This document shows positions 1-7,563 of a stretch of 64,000 nt of DNA, piece after piece. Position 1 is the first letter of the stretch, and every line of letters starts with the position of its first letter. Both the position numbers and the translations under genes were made by a program. The notes beneath the pieces are model-generated. The model ran no database searches, was not told where the DNA came from, and saw nothing but the letters and a program-made list of their open reading frames with translations. This stretch comes from Lewinellaceae bacterium. Lineage in GTDB: Bacteria; Bacteroidota; Bacteroidia; Chitinophagales; Saprospiraceae. Location: positions 778,568-842,567 of the forward strand of contig JACJYP010000001.1 in the NCBI GenBank assembly GCA_020636045.1, written 5' to 3'.

Positions 1-8
1 AAGACTCC

Positions 9-626
9 ATGAAGATCCTCCTGCTGGATAATTACGACTCATTTACGTACAACCTGTACGACTATCTGCTGCAGACGGGCGTGGCATGCGAGGTATGGCG
101 CAACGATGCCCTCTCACTCCCTGCATTTGAAGCGGCCGGTTACGACGCTGTCGTTTTTTCGCCGGGCCCCAAACGCCCTTCCGATGCAGGGATCATGATG
201 TCCCTGATCGAGCATTTCCACGACCGCCTCCCTATGCTGGGCATTTGTCTCGGGCACCAGGCATTGGGCGAATTTTTCGGCGCCCGGCTCGTAAAAGCGA
301 GCATACCGATGCACGGCAAAACCACGGACGTACGGCACGAAGGGCATACTTTGTTTGCCGGCCTGCCGGCGTGTTTTACAGTCATGCGTTATCACTCGCT
401 GATCCTCGACTCGCTCGGTCATACGCCGCTGGAATGTATTGCCCGAACGGATGCCGGCGAGATCATGGCCCTCGCGCACCGCCATCTGCCCCTCACCGGC
501 GTACAATTTCATCCCGAATCCATTCTTACGCAACACGGCCTGCCTTTATTGAAAAACTGGGTGCGCAGCATTGCCACGACCGGCACTGTCGCCAACGACC
601 GCCCCGTACCACAACTGATCGTATGA
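9..626 (+). CDS. pabA: Glutamine amidotransferase, PabA/TrpG type
   Basis: Predicted to hydrolyse glutamine and pass ammonia to a chorismate-binding partner (PabB or TrpE), for p-aminobenzoate/folate or tryptophan synthesis in the cytoplasm. The 205-residue length fits the family. Visible class I amidotransferase motifs are the N-terminal NYDSFTYNL, the oxyanion-hole region around SPGPKRP (the usual form is SPGPGxP, so a Lys replaces Gly), the nucleophile motif GICLGHQALG with Cys near residue 80, and FHPESI with the catalytic His and Glu near the C terminus. The partner synthase gene is not in the window and may lie just to the left. The stop codon overlaps the start of the next gene in an ATGA arrangement, suggesting coupling. 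PabA and TrpG cannot be told apart from the sequence alone. Confidence 0.88.
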   Translation: MKILLLDNYDSFTYNLYDYLLQTGVACEVWRNDALSLPAFEAAGYDAVVFSPGPKRPSDAGIMMSLIEHFHDRLPMLGICLGHQALGEFFGARLVKASIPMHGKTTDVRHEGHTLFAGLPACFTVMRYHSLILDSLGHTPLECIARTDAGEIMALAHRHLPLTGVQFHPESILTQHGLPLLKNWVRSIATTGTVANDRPVPQLIV

Positions 627-1306
627 AAAACATCCGGTTGATCCTGTTCGCCCTGATCGCACTGGCATATCTGACAGCCAAAGCAATTGGCCATAAAACC
701 CTGGTTTACATTACAAAACCTTTGCTGATGCCCGCCCTGGCACTTTGGCTGGCTTATGAAACGCGTGCCCGGGAGTCGCGTTTTTTGCGGTGGGCGATAC
801 TGGGGGGCCTTATGTTTGCGACCATCGGCGATATACTCCTGTTATCTACGGGCAAGACGAGCGGCGCTTTTTTCTTTTTGCTGGGCCTGGGCGCATTTCT
901 TTTCACACACCTGTTCTATATCGGCGGGTTCTGGTCGGTTGCGGGCAGAGAGAAGGGATACCTGTTCAAATATCCGCTTTGGGCGCTTCCCTTCGTCGTA
1001 TTCACTGCATGTCTTTTGTGGTGGTTATGGCCCGGAATTCCGGTAGGGATGAAACTGCCGGTGACAGTATACGCGATCGTCATATCTGCAATGGTGATGA
1101 GCATCGTCCATCTGAAAGGCCGCATTCCGGCCGCCGCGTTCCGCAACATGCTGGCCGGCGGGCTGCTGTTCATGCTTTCGGACAGCCTCATTGCCATGCA
1201 CAAGTTCGGGCAGGATTTTTCCGGCTCCGGCTTTCTGGTCATGATAACGTATATCCTCGGTCAATTTCTGATCGTGAAAAGTGTGCGCGACATTCTTGTT
1301 GCCTAA
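623..1306 (+). CDS. YhhN/TMEM86 family membrane protein (lysoplasmalogenase-like)
   Basis: A polytopic inner-membrane protein of 227 residues with about eight hydrophobic segments. Signature stretches of the YhhN family are present: GDILLL, GAFLFTHLFYI and LLFMLSDSLIA, whose acidic residues inside membrane segments are typical of this family. Characterised animal homologues (TMEM86) hydrolyse the vinyl-ether bond of lysoplasmalogens; the bacterial role is less clear. The ATG at 623 overlaps the stop of the amidotransferase gene, and this start places the first membrane segment directly at the N terminus; an in-frame open stretch further upstream is only overlap with pabA. The 3' end overlaps the convergent lgt gene by four bases. 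Confidence 0.8.
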   Translation: MKNIRLILFALIALAYLTAKAIGHKTLVYITKPLLMPALALWLAYETRARESRFLRWAILGGLMFATIGDILLLSTGKTSGAFFFLLGLGAFLFTHLFYIGGFWSVAGREKGYLFKYPLWALPFVVFTACLLWWLWPGIPVGMKLPVTVYAIVISAMVMSIVHLKGRIPAAAFRNMLAGGLLFMLSDSLIAMHKFGQDFSGSGFLVMITYILGQFLIVKSVRDILVA

Positions 1307-2511
1307 TCACTGCTTTCAACGACCGCTTCCAGGTTTTTTTTGTGCCGTCTCCAGACGTACACGCCGCCGGCTACGCTGATGACCAGGAGCAGGAAAGAGA
1401 TGATCTCCGCCTGCGTCAGCTGCATGCCCAAAACATTGTGTACCACATTTACCCTGATCTTCTCGATAAGCGACCGCTCCACAGCGATCAGGGCCAGATA
1501 AATGAAAAACAGCATGCCCGGCACCTTGATCCGCTTGCGCAAAGCCCACAGGATGCCAAAAATGACGATCATCATCATGATCTCGTAAAACGGCGTCGGA
1601 TATACGGGCTCGGAGAGTTGAAAGCAGTAATCCCAGCTACAGTTTTCCACCGCCACGCTGTGCACGGGGTCGGTATGGACGGTATTGAGCACGTGATGTG
1701 GGTAGCTGAACGACCACATCCAGTCGGGCAGAAAAGACATCCAGTCGGGCTTGGGCGCGTTGTTCACGATGCCCCAGTCGCCGTCGCCCGAGAGCTGGCA
1801 ACCGATGCGCCCTACCCCGTATCCCGCCGTCAGGGCAGGCGCCACCGCATCGGCCGAGGGCAGGAACGGAATGTTGTGCTTGTACATATAACTGACCACA
1901 GCGATAAAACCCAACACAAGCCCGCCGAGAAAGGCGAGCCCGCCGCCGGAAGTCAGGGAGCCCACGGGATCTTCCAGAAAAGCCTGCCAGTTGTCGAACA
2001 GATCGAACACTTTCGCACCGACGATGCCCCCGATAGCAGCCCAAACCGTCATTTCGCTGATGCGGTCGTGCGGCCATACTTTCACCTCGCGCAGTTCGGG
2101 CGGGTCTTTGCGTTTGCGGTTGGCATCCCACCAGGTGAGAAAACCCAGCGCCGCAGCCCCGACGATACCTGCCAGCCAGTTTATTTTCGACGAAAGAATG
2201 ACCGAGGCCGGATCGTGCCGGAATACCTCGTAATGCTGGTATGCATACACGCCTTTACCCAGCATCAGAAATCCCACCACTACGTTTGAAAGTATCTCTC
2301 CCATGGAAGCGGGTTTGCCTTCGGTAATGGTCATGAGGGACGGCTGGAAAAAGCCTTCTGCCGCCTTGCGCTTCAGTTCGTGGTAAAACACGATGGCGCT
2401 GGTCAGAAATGCGATGGCCAGAAAAAAGCCGAACGTCTTCAGAATGGACAATCCGTTGTCAGGTGCGGTACCGAACAGGGCGTGTGCAATGTATGAGAGG
2501 TCAGGATACAT
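1303..2511 (-). CDS. lgt: Prolipoprotein diacylglyceryl transferase
   Basis: Transfers diacylglycerol from phosphatidylglycerol to the lipobox cysteine of preprolipoproteins in the cytoplasmic membrane, the first step of lipoprotein maturation. The 402-residue protein has multiple membrane helices. The core carries GYGVGRIGCQLSGDGDWG, the Bacteroidota version of the Lgt signature (GRIGNFxNGE in Escherichia coli), followed by YPTPFYEI, which corresponds to the conserved HPxQLYE region. At 402 residues it is longer than proteobacterial Lgt (about 290), with the extra sequence at the N terminus and in a loop after the signature. A TATCTTTG -7 box lies about 75 bases upstream. Several predicted lipoproteins in this window would be its substrates. 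Confidence 0.9.
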   Translation of the reverse strand: MYPDLSYIAHALFGTAPDNGLSILKTFGFFLAIAFLTSAIVFYHELKRKAAEGFFQPSLMTITEGKPASMGEILSNVVVGFLMLGKGVYAYQHYEVFRHDPASVILSSKINWLAGIVGAAALGFLTWWDANRKRKDPPELREVKVWPHDRISEMTVWAAIGGIVGAKVFDLFDNWQAFLEDPVGSLTSGGGLAFLGGLVLGFIAVVSYMYKHNIPFLPSADAVAPALTAGYGVGRIGCQLSGDGDWGIVNNAPKPDWMSFLPDWMWSFSYPHHVLNTVHTDPVHSVAVENCSWDYCFQLSEPVYPTPFYEIMMMIVIFGILWALRKRIKVPGMLFFIYLALIAVERSLIEKIRVNVVHNVLGMQLTQAEIISFLLLVISVAGGVYVWRRHKKNLEAVVESSD

Positions 2512-2585
2512 AGGTTACGGGTGTGTGCAAGCAAAGGGCAATGTGGGTAAGTATTTGAAAATCAAAAATTTGCAAAAACCGGGAG

Positions 2586-2593
2586 CAAAGATA
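2586..2593 (-). promoter_or_regulatory. Housekeeping -7 box (TATCTTTG) for lgt
   Basis: On the minus strand this reads TATCTTTG, a perfect match to the Bacteroidota -7 consensus TAnnTTTG, 75 bases upstream of the lgt start. No convincing -33 TTG is seen at the usual spacing. Confidence 0.45.
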
Positions 2594-2616
2594 AAAAAGG
2601 GATGCAGCGGAGCCCC

Positions 2617-4074
2617 TCATTTTTCCGCAGCTTTTATCCGATAAAGCGTCCATCCATCGGGAAGTTGCCGGAATTCGCTCAGTTGGCGCGTCTCGTTCGC
2701 ACGTTCCCAGTTGATCATGGGGTTATGGCCTTCCCATTGCTGCCTGAGTCGCGGTTCGTTGAACAAAAAATAACTGCCATCGGAGAATGAGGGATATGCC
2801 CGTTCCCACAGGTTCAATATTTGCATGCCGGGCAAATAGGTTTTCAGCGCGACATCCAGATCAAAGGCGTACAGCGTGGCATCGGCAGGCAGGGCATCGC
2901 GCAGGGTTGTGGCGATGCTATTTTCCAGTCGGTTGCGCGCGACCACCGGCCTGAGTATCCAGACCGTAGCGATCAGTTGCACGCTCAGCGCAACAATGAC
3001 AACGGCAAACGTGAGGCGTTTGAAAAAATAAAAACCGTAGGCAAACATGCGGTCCCAGGCGGGGAAAAGGATCAGCAGGAGCAACGTATAGGCAGGCAGG
3101 AGGTATCGAAGGTTCTGGTGCGGTATGCCGCCGAGAAAGACCAGATAGCAGACAAGGCACGCGACGATCATCTTTTTTGAGATCAGGTGCACATCGGTCC
3201 GCTTGAACAATAGCCAGAGCCCCGGCAACAGCAGGCAAAACCACGGATGCGCCAGGGGAAACAGCACGTACAGGATGTTCGGGAGGCCGTAATCGACCGT
3301 GCCGTTGGCGTTCGAAAAGACAGCCTTGAAATGGTTGGATAAAGACCAGTTTTCCAGAAGCGAATGTGACAGCACATTTTCCGCTCCGGCCGGTTTTAAC
3401 AAAAAATGAGGCAACAGCGCCAAAAGGCCGGCAGCCAGAGTTGCGACAGCCATCCACCATTTCCGGTTTTGCAGCAAATAAAACAACAGCGTAGCGGCAA
3501 AAGCGGCCAGAAGCCCCGCCAGCGAAAAGCGCGTGCACACCGCCAGCCCGCACAGGACGGCAGCCACAACGGCCCGGCCGGGCCGGCCTGTTTCCAGCAC
3601 GCGAAATCCCTGTTCGAGGGCTGCCAGCGCCAGCGCCAGGCCCAGTGCATCGGACATCATAGTCATGCCCGCCCGTACAAAGCATGGCGACAACATCAGG
3701 GTCAGGCCGGTAAACACCCAACGGCTTTGCGCGCGCGCGCCGGGAGAAAGCACTTGCAGGCAACGGTCGAAAAACAACAGCGCCAGTCCGGCCGAGATCC
3801 AGGAAATGCATTGCATGGCCGTACGCATGTCGAGGCCCGAGCGTGCCAGCAAGGCTCCTGCCAGGGGATAACCGACGGCAAACTCCGCATCGCCGGCGCT
3901 ATGCGCCGAATAGGGTTGCCCGGCCATCAGGCCTGCATACACATGGCCAAGGCGGAGGTATTCATGCGCATCCTGCCCATACAAACCGTTGAAATCAAGC
4001 AGTCTGGACACGATCGCCAGGCCAAGAATAAAGAAAAGGGGAATAACCCCAAGGGGGTGATGTTTCGCAGTCAT
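2617..4074 (-). CDS. GT-C-type membrane glycosyltransferase
   Basis: A 485-residue integral membrane protein with about ten to twelve hydrophobic segments and a soluble C-terminal tail of roughly 100 residues. The first extracytoplasmic loop carries the acidic pair in NGLYGQDAHEYLRLG, the position where the GT-C fold (dolichyl-phosphate mannosyltransferase, ArnT and relatives) has its catalytic Asp/Asp or Asp/Glu. The layout therefore fits an enzyme that transfers sugar from a polyprenyl-phosphate donor on the periplasmic face. Donor and acceptor cannot be deduced. It is read in the same direction as lgt, 105 bases upstream of it. No sugar-nucleotide biosynthesis genes are adjacent, so a dedicated polysaccharide cluster is not indicated. 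Confidence 0.7.
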   Translation of the reverse strand: MTAKHHPLGVIPLFFILGLAIVSRLLDFNGLYGQDAHEYLRLGHVYAGLMAGQPYSAHSAGDAEFAVGYPLAGALLARSGLDMRTAMQCISWISAGLALLFFDRCLQVLSPGARAQSRWVFTGLTLMLSPCFVRAGMTMMSDALGLALALAALEQGFRVLETGRPGRAVVAAVLCGLAVCTRFSLAGLLAAFAATLLFYLLQNRKWWMAVATLAAGLLALLPHFLLKPAGAENVLSHSLLENWSLSNHFKAVFSNANGTVDYGLPNILYVLFPLAHPWFCLLLPGLWLLFKRTDVHLISKKMIVACLVCYLVFLGGIPHQNLRYLLPAYTLLLLILFPAWDRMFAYGFYFFKRLTFAVVIVALSVQLIATVWILRPVVARNRLENSIATTLRDALPADATLYAFDLDVALKTYLPGMQILNLWERAYPSFSDGSYFLFNEPRLRQQWEGHNPMINWERANETRQLSEFRQLPDGWTLYRIKAAEK

Positions 4075-4196
4075 CCGAAAATTGTCTTGCGCAGCAAAAA
4101 TGATCGTTCAGTGATCCGCGTGTTTTTGACCCCGCAAAATCTGAAAATCATTTCAACTGCAAAACCCGGATGACGGCCTGCAGGTTCGGAGAAATG

Positions 4197-4634
4197 TTAC
4201 GGCCAGCCGAATTCCCGCTTTTTTGTCTGCTGCTGCCGGTTGTCGAGTGCGACCATTTTCACGGTCACGGCAGTGCCCTGCGCATCGATGTTCTTGGAAT
4301 AGACCTTACCGTTCTGGTCGTAACTCAGGTAGAGATTGTCGGCGGCATAATCCGCAGCGCGGTGTTTTTTTAGTACATCCCAAACGGCGTATCCGCGCAG
4401 ACGGGTGCCGAGACCCGTCTTTTCAGCGCTCATTTTTTGCTCGATCAGGCGTTGGCAGCCCTGCTGGCGGTCGTAGTATCTGACACGCAGTTGCCATTGC
4501 GAGCCCTGGCCGGAGATCAGCAGTCCGTGATGCTGCACGGCGCCGGCGGTAAAATGTATCTCATACGCCTGCTGGGCGCCGAGTTTGCTGCCGATACACA
4601 GCAACAGGACGAATAAAAAGCGTGTCTGTTTCAT
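4197..4634 (-). CDS. Small secreted protein, unknown function
   Basis: The product has 145 residues when started at the ATG at 4634. This start is preferred because MKQTRFLFVLLLCIGSKLGA forms a clean signal peptide ending near Ala-Gln; a longer frame upstream begins in non-coding C-rich sequence. The mature part is predicted beta-rich and contains paired aromatic and charged residues (VRYYDRQQGCQ, YLSYDQNGKVYSK) but no domain I recognise. It is probably periplasmic or surface exposed. Two copies of the TTGAC-N16-CGACTATYCA promoter-like motif lie about 300-360 bases upstream and point at this gene, so it may belong to the regulon of the sigma factor encoded at 5160. Confidence 0.6.
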   Translation of the reverse strand: MKQTRFLFVLLLCIGSKLGAQQAYEIHFTAGAVQHHGLLISGQGSQWQLRVRYYDRQQGCQRLIEQKMSAEKTGLGTRLRGYAVWDVLKKHRAADYAADNLYLSYDQNGKVYSKNIDAQGTAVTVKMVALDNRQQQTKKREFGWP

Positions 4635-4931
4635 CGTTATTTTACAGGTTTTCAAATGGTTGGAGCAAACAGGGTGGGTGAACAAACCGGGGGGAGAGCG
4701 ACAGGTTTTGGGGAGGCACTGCCGCTCTTTCCGGTTGGTTTACGGGATTAACAGGTTTTGGGGGTTATGCCCGGGTGACCGGTGTGGGAATGCAAGGCGG
4801 TCCGGGACTTTCGGGGCAGAAGGCGTTTCAGTGGATAATGGGTTTTTGGGGTTCAGGTTATGGAGTCGGGATTGGGGGTATACAGGGGGTTTTTGGGATT
4901 ATCAGCCGTCGCTGTTTTGTTTGGTTTTCTG

Positions 4932-4962
4932 ATTGAATAGTCGGCGCTGCGAAAAAATGGTC
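4932..4962 (-). promoter_or_regulatory. Promoter-like motif TTGAC-N16-CGACTATTCA (copy C)
   Basis: On the minus strand: TTGAC, sixteen bases, then CGACTATTCA. The same halves at exactly the same spacing occur at 4989-5019, 12814-12844 and 14983-15013. It points toward the small secreted gene ending at 4634, about 300 bases away. Confidence 0.55.
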
Positions 4963-4988
4963 AATCGGGCTGCCGCAACAAATTCACT

Positions 4989-5019
4989 TGAATAGTCGGG
5001 AACCTCTGAAAAATGTCAA
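4989..5019 (-). promoter_or_regulatory. Promoter-like motif TTGAC-N16-CGACTATTCA (copy D)
   Basis: Minus-strand TTGAC, sixteen bases, CGACTATTCA. It lies in tandem with the copy at 4932 (57 bases apart) and 141 bases from the start of the sigma factor gene, but is oriented away from it. Confidence 0.55.
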
Positions 5020-5124
5020 TTGCAGATGTTTCGCAATGATCCGCGCCAGAAAAAGATCGTCCGGAGACAGATCCATTTTGAACGATTCATTTTCTTCAAT
5101 CAGGGTACTTACGAAGCGATAACA

Positions 5125-5132
5125 TACCTTTG
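5125..5132 (+). promoter_or_regulatory. Housekeeping -7 box (TACCTTTG) for the sigma factor gene
   Basis: TACCTTTG matches the Bacteroidota -7 consensus TAnnTTTG 27 bases before the ATG at 5160. Transcription would begin near 5139. This rules out the alternative TTG start at 5130, which lies inside the box. Confidence 0.5.
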
Positions 5133-5159
5133 CCAAAGGTTTTCGCTCCTCATACCAAC

Positions 5160-5831
5160 ATGACTAATTCCCTCCCTTCGTTACACAAACCCTGTTCAGG
5201 GTATACTGACGACGACCTCGTCAGTATGATCAAGGCCGGCGGCGGCCATTCGAGAAAGGCGTTCAATTGCCTTTATGAGTTGTATTTTGATATGGTGCGC
5301 ATGTCTGTTAAATACCACCGGCTCGAAAAAAACCACATTCTGGATGCCTATACGCAGGCCCTCCTGAGTTTTCACACCAGCATACTGGCCGGCAAATGGG
5401 AAAGGCGAGGAACGCTGCGGGCGTTTTTTGCGATCATATTCCGGTTCAAGTGTATTGACACTATTCGCAGCAATCCGACTATTTCGTTGGATGCGGCGCT
5501 GGAAGAATATCTGCGCAAGGAAGCCGAAGACGGAGCAACGAATCCCGAAGAGATCATGATCGGCGACGAAGAGCACAGCATGGAAAACGACCGCGCAGAG
5601 ATCAGAAAGCGCTGCCTGGAAGAAGCATCCGGAGAACTGCAACCAAGAGAAATGGAGATTTTGACCGACTACTTCGTCAATAATTACAAAGCGAAAGACC
5701 TGGCAGAAAAATACGGCTATAAAAACGCCGGAGTGGCCAAAACAACCGCCTACAACCTCAAAAACAAACTCAACCGGTCCATCAGGGAACTTTGCGAAAA
5801 GAAACCCGAATGCCGGATCATCTGCCCGTGA
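5160..5831 (+). CDS. ECF-type RNA polymerase sigma factor
   Basis: A 223-residue sigma-70 family protein. Region 2 is recognisable around residues 30-105 (ending near FRFKCIDTIRSNP). Region 4 lies near the C terminus, where EMEILTDYFVNNYKAKDLAE is followed by a helix-turn-helix up to the basic KNKLNRSIREL. No sigma region 1 or 3 is visible, as expected for the ECF group. The ATG at 5160 is preferred to an in-frame TTG at 5130, which overlaps the -7 box. The next gene starts 37 bases downstream and encodes a membrane protein fitting an anti-sigma role. I infer, but cannot prove, that it recognises TTGAC-N16-CGACTATYCA. One near-perfect copy of that motif falls inside this gene at 5455. Confidence 0.82.
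   Translation: MTNSLPSLHKPCSGYTDDDLVSMIKAGGGHSRKAFNCLYELYFDMVRMSVKYHRLEKNHILDAYTQALLSFHTSILAGKWERRGTLRAFFAIIFRFKCIDTIRSNPTISLDAALEEYLRKEAEDGATNPEEIMIGDEEHSMENDRAEIRKRCLEEASGELQPREMEILTDYFVNNYKAKDLAEKYGYKNAGVAKTTAYNLKNKLNRSIRELCEKKPECRIICP
5455..5485 (+). promoter_or_regulatory. Internal copy of the TTGAC-N16-CGACTAT motif
   Basis: Within the sigma factor coding sequence the plus strand reads TTGAC, sixteen bases, CGACTATTTC. That is one mismatch in the last part of the -10 half compared with the intergenic copies. It could drive an internal transcript into the anti-sigma gene at 5869, or be a coincidence of codons. Confidence 0.25.
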
Positions 5832-5868
5832 AAACCAACTTTTTTATCCCTATCCAAAACCCGCTCAC

Positions 5869-6609
5869 ATGGAACATGCACCTTACGAAACAATCGAACT
5901 GTATATCCGGAATCTCATGACTCCGGCCGACCGGAAGGCTTTCGAGACACAAGTTGCCGCCGATCCGGATCTGGCCGGAGAAGTCGCTTTTTATGAAGCC
6001 CTGCTGCTCCACCGCGACAAATCACTGGCCGCTGAATGGAAAGCAAAAGGAGAAAAGATGCTTGCCGGCGATACTCCTCCCCTGAAAGCGGCAACAGTCA
6101 ACCGGTTCCGCATACAATGGGCCGCCGCCGCTTCGCTGATCCTGATGCTGACAGCCACCGGCATCTGGTACACCCAATTTTACAATCCTTACGGCTCTGT
6201 CGTCACCCAATACATGGAGCCCTATCGATACTCCGGCGACCTGGGCGTACAAATTCCCGGCACTGAAGACCGCGACTGGCAACGCGCGCTGGCGCTTTAC
6301 CGCGAGCGATCTTACGAACAAGCGGCAATACTCGCAAACGGACTCGAAAACTCAAGACAATACGCCGACGACGCACGCCTATTGGGCGGCGTGATTCTGA
6401 TAGAACAAAAACACCCCGAAAAAGCCCTCCAAAAACTCAGGGACGTGCGATCTCCCGTTTTGCGCCAAAAAGCGCAGTTCTATTCAGCCCTGGCATTCCT
6501 GCAAGATAAAAAACCGGAAAAAGCCCGCGCCATACTCACCGAAATCGCAAAAGACGGTTCCAGCCACTACCAGGATGAAGCGCGGGAGATCCTGCAGAAA
6601 ATCGAGTAG
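5869..6609 (+). CDS. Membrane anti-sigma-like protein with TPR C-terminal half
   Basis: A 246-residue protein probably bound to the inner membrane by one helix. Residues 1-60 (YETIELYIRNLMTPADRKAF and on) resemble the N-terminal helical segment of zinc-less anti-sigma factors. A single transmembrane segment follows around residues 82-102 (AAAASLILMLTATGIWYTQF). The periplasmic half (about 140-246) is built of TPR-like helices (QRALALYRERSYEQAAILAN, PEKALQKLRD, PEKARAILTEI). It sits 37 bases after the sigma factor gene, so the usual sigma/anti-sigma pairing is likely. A protein of the same architecture is encoded beside the second sigma factor at 22863. What the periplasmic TPR half senses is unknown. 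Confidence 0.7.
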   Translation: MEHAPYETIELYIRNLMTPADRKAFETQVAADPDLAGEVAFYEALLLHRDKSLAAEWKAKGEKMLAGDTPPLKAATVNRFRIQWAAAASLILMLTATGIWYTQFYNPYGSVVTQYMEPYRYSGDLGVQIPGTEDRDWQRALALYRERSYEQAAILANGLENSRQYADDARLLGGVILIEQKHPEKALQKLRDVRSPVLRQKAQFYSALAFLQDKKPEKARAILTEIAKDGSSHYQDEAREILQKIE

Positions 6610-6636
6610 AGAGCAGGCAGCCGCGCGAACCATTTC

Positions 6637-6660
6637 AGTTTCCAGATTCCAATTTCAAGT
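6637..6660. repeat. Short intergenic repeat (CAGTTTCCA..TTCCAATTTC)
   Basis: A direct near-copy occurs at 7546-7563; the two copies bracket the AT-rich gene at 6837. They may be fragments of a dispersed intergenic repeat. Confidence 0.35.
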
Positions 6661-6836
6661 CACCGGTCATTACCCACTTGAGCGTTGATTTTATGTAAAT
6701 AATTCAAGTTGGCCAATTGATCGGTTCGTGGCGTTTGAAATCAGAAAGGGAATAGATATGGACTGAGCATCAATAAAATGCCACGTCTATAATAGTTGAA
6801 GTAAATGCAATACCCTCCATATAAAACATTTTAATT

Positions 6837-7385
6837 ATGAAATTTATACTATCTTTTTTGCTTATCATAATAAGCAAATCAGGTATTTGTCAGGAGGTCA
6901 TTGAATACGCTCCGGACGCATTCGATCAGCTGGGGTTAAAGGTTAAAATCGTTAATAAAGTGACATGTGATAAGTGTGGTTGTGAGTTCGGCGATGAAAG
7001 AAAAAAGCAATGTGTCTTATATCAGGCGAAAGTAGATAGCCTATTATTTGTGCGTAAGTCGTTAGATACGATACCAGATATATCTACATCGATGGATGTT
7101 TTTTTATTAATGCCGTATATAGAAGATAAATTCAAAACGGGAGATGTTTACAATGTTATGGCGCACATGTCTTATTACGATTACTTGATTGTGAATAAAA
7201 TATTTTGTAGAGATATCCATTTCTTGGAAGAGTCAGGTGATTATATTTCACTAAGCGGCCCGTGTTATAAAATGAATTTTTTTGATAAGTTATTTTCACA
7301 ATTTGGTTTTAGGAAAAATAAAGAGTTTAAAATATTGAAAAAAGATGAAAACGTTTTTTGGGCAAAAATGCATCAATTGCATTGA
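6837..7385 (+). CDS. Small secreted orphan in AT-rich DNA
   Basis: A 182-residue protein of unknown function. MKFILSFLLIIISKSGICQE is a typical Sec signal peptide, so the product is probably periplasmic. The mature protein has several Cys residues near its N terminus (CDKCGCEF and a Cys ten residues later), which could bind metal or form disulfides, and no domain I recognise. Its base composition is clearly more AT-rich than all neighbours and it uses codons such as TTA and ATA freely, so it is a candidate for recent acquisition. Repeats resembling 'CAGTTTCCAnnTTCCAATT' flank it on both sides (near 6637 and 7546). Confidence 0.6.
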   Translation: MKFILSFLLIIISKSGICQEVIEYAPDAFDQLGLKVKIVNKVTCDKCGCEFGDERKKQCVLYQAKVDSLLFVRKSLDTIPDISTSMDVFLLMPYIEDKFKTGDVYNVMAHMSYYDYLIVNKIFCRDIHFLEESGDYISLSGPCYKMNFFDKLFSQFGFRKNKEFKILKKDENVFWAKMHQLH

Positions 7386-7545
7386 TATGCGTTTCGTTAT
7401 GACCCGATACAAATATCTTTCGGCATTCTTTCCGTGGCACTAAACAGCTGACAACTTGAGCCATATAGATTAAAATTAATATTTTATAATGTTTGATTAA
7501 AAACCGTTTGCTAAATATAAACTCTTTGACGGGTGACGACCCAGT

Positions 7546-7563
7546 TTCCAATTTCCAATTCTC
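7546..7563. repeat. Short intergenic repeat, second copy
   Basis: Reads CAGTTTCCAATTTCCAATTC, matching the element near 6637. It lies at the 3' end of the minus-strand CHAT gene. Confidence 0.35.

Larger units (their letters stand above)
4635..5159. other. Non-coding region with C-rich leader and tandem promoter-like elements
   Basis: About 525 bases without a convincing gene. From about 4640 to 4930 the plus strand is strongly G-rich (minus strand C-rich), and the minus strand repeats the word AACCTGT. Short open frames here on either strand look like neither signal peptides nor domains. The right half holds the two promoter-like elements listed separately and the -7 box of the sigma factor gene. 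Confidence 0.5.

Noticed and set aside
790..2289. Long plus-strand open frame (about 500 codons) opposite lgt
   Set aside because: It runs antisense through the well-supported lgt gene, shows no domain and is basic and low in complexity; a by-product of GC-rich codon use.
4585..4932. Possible plus-strand small protein in the G-rich region
   Set aside because: Composition is dominated by the G-rich bias (Gly, Trp, Arg), with no signal peptide, domain or promoter.
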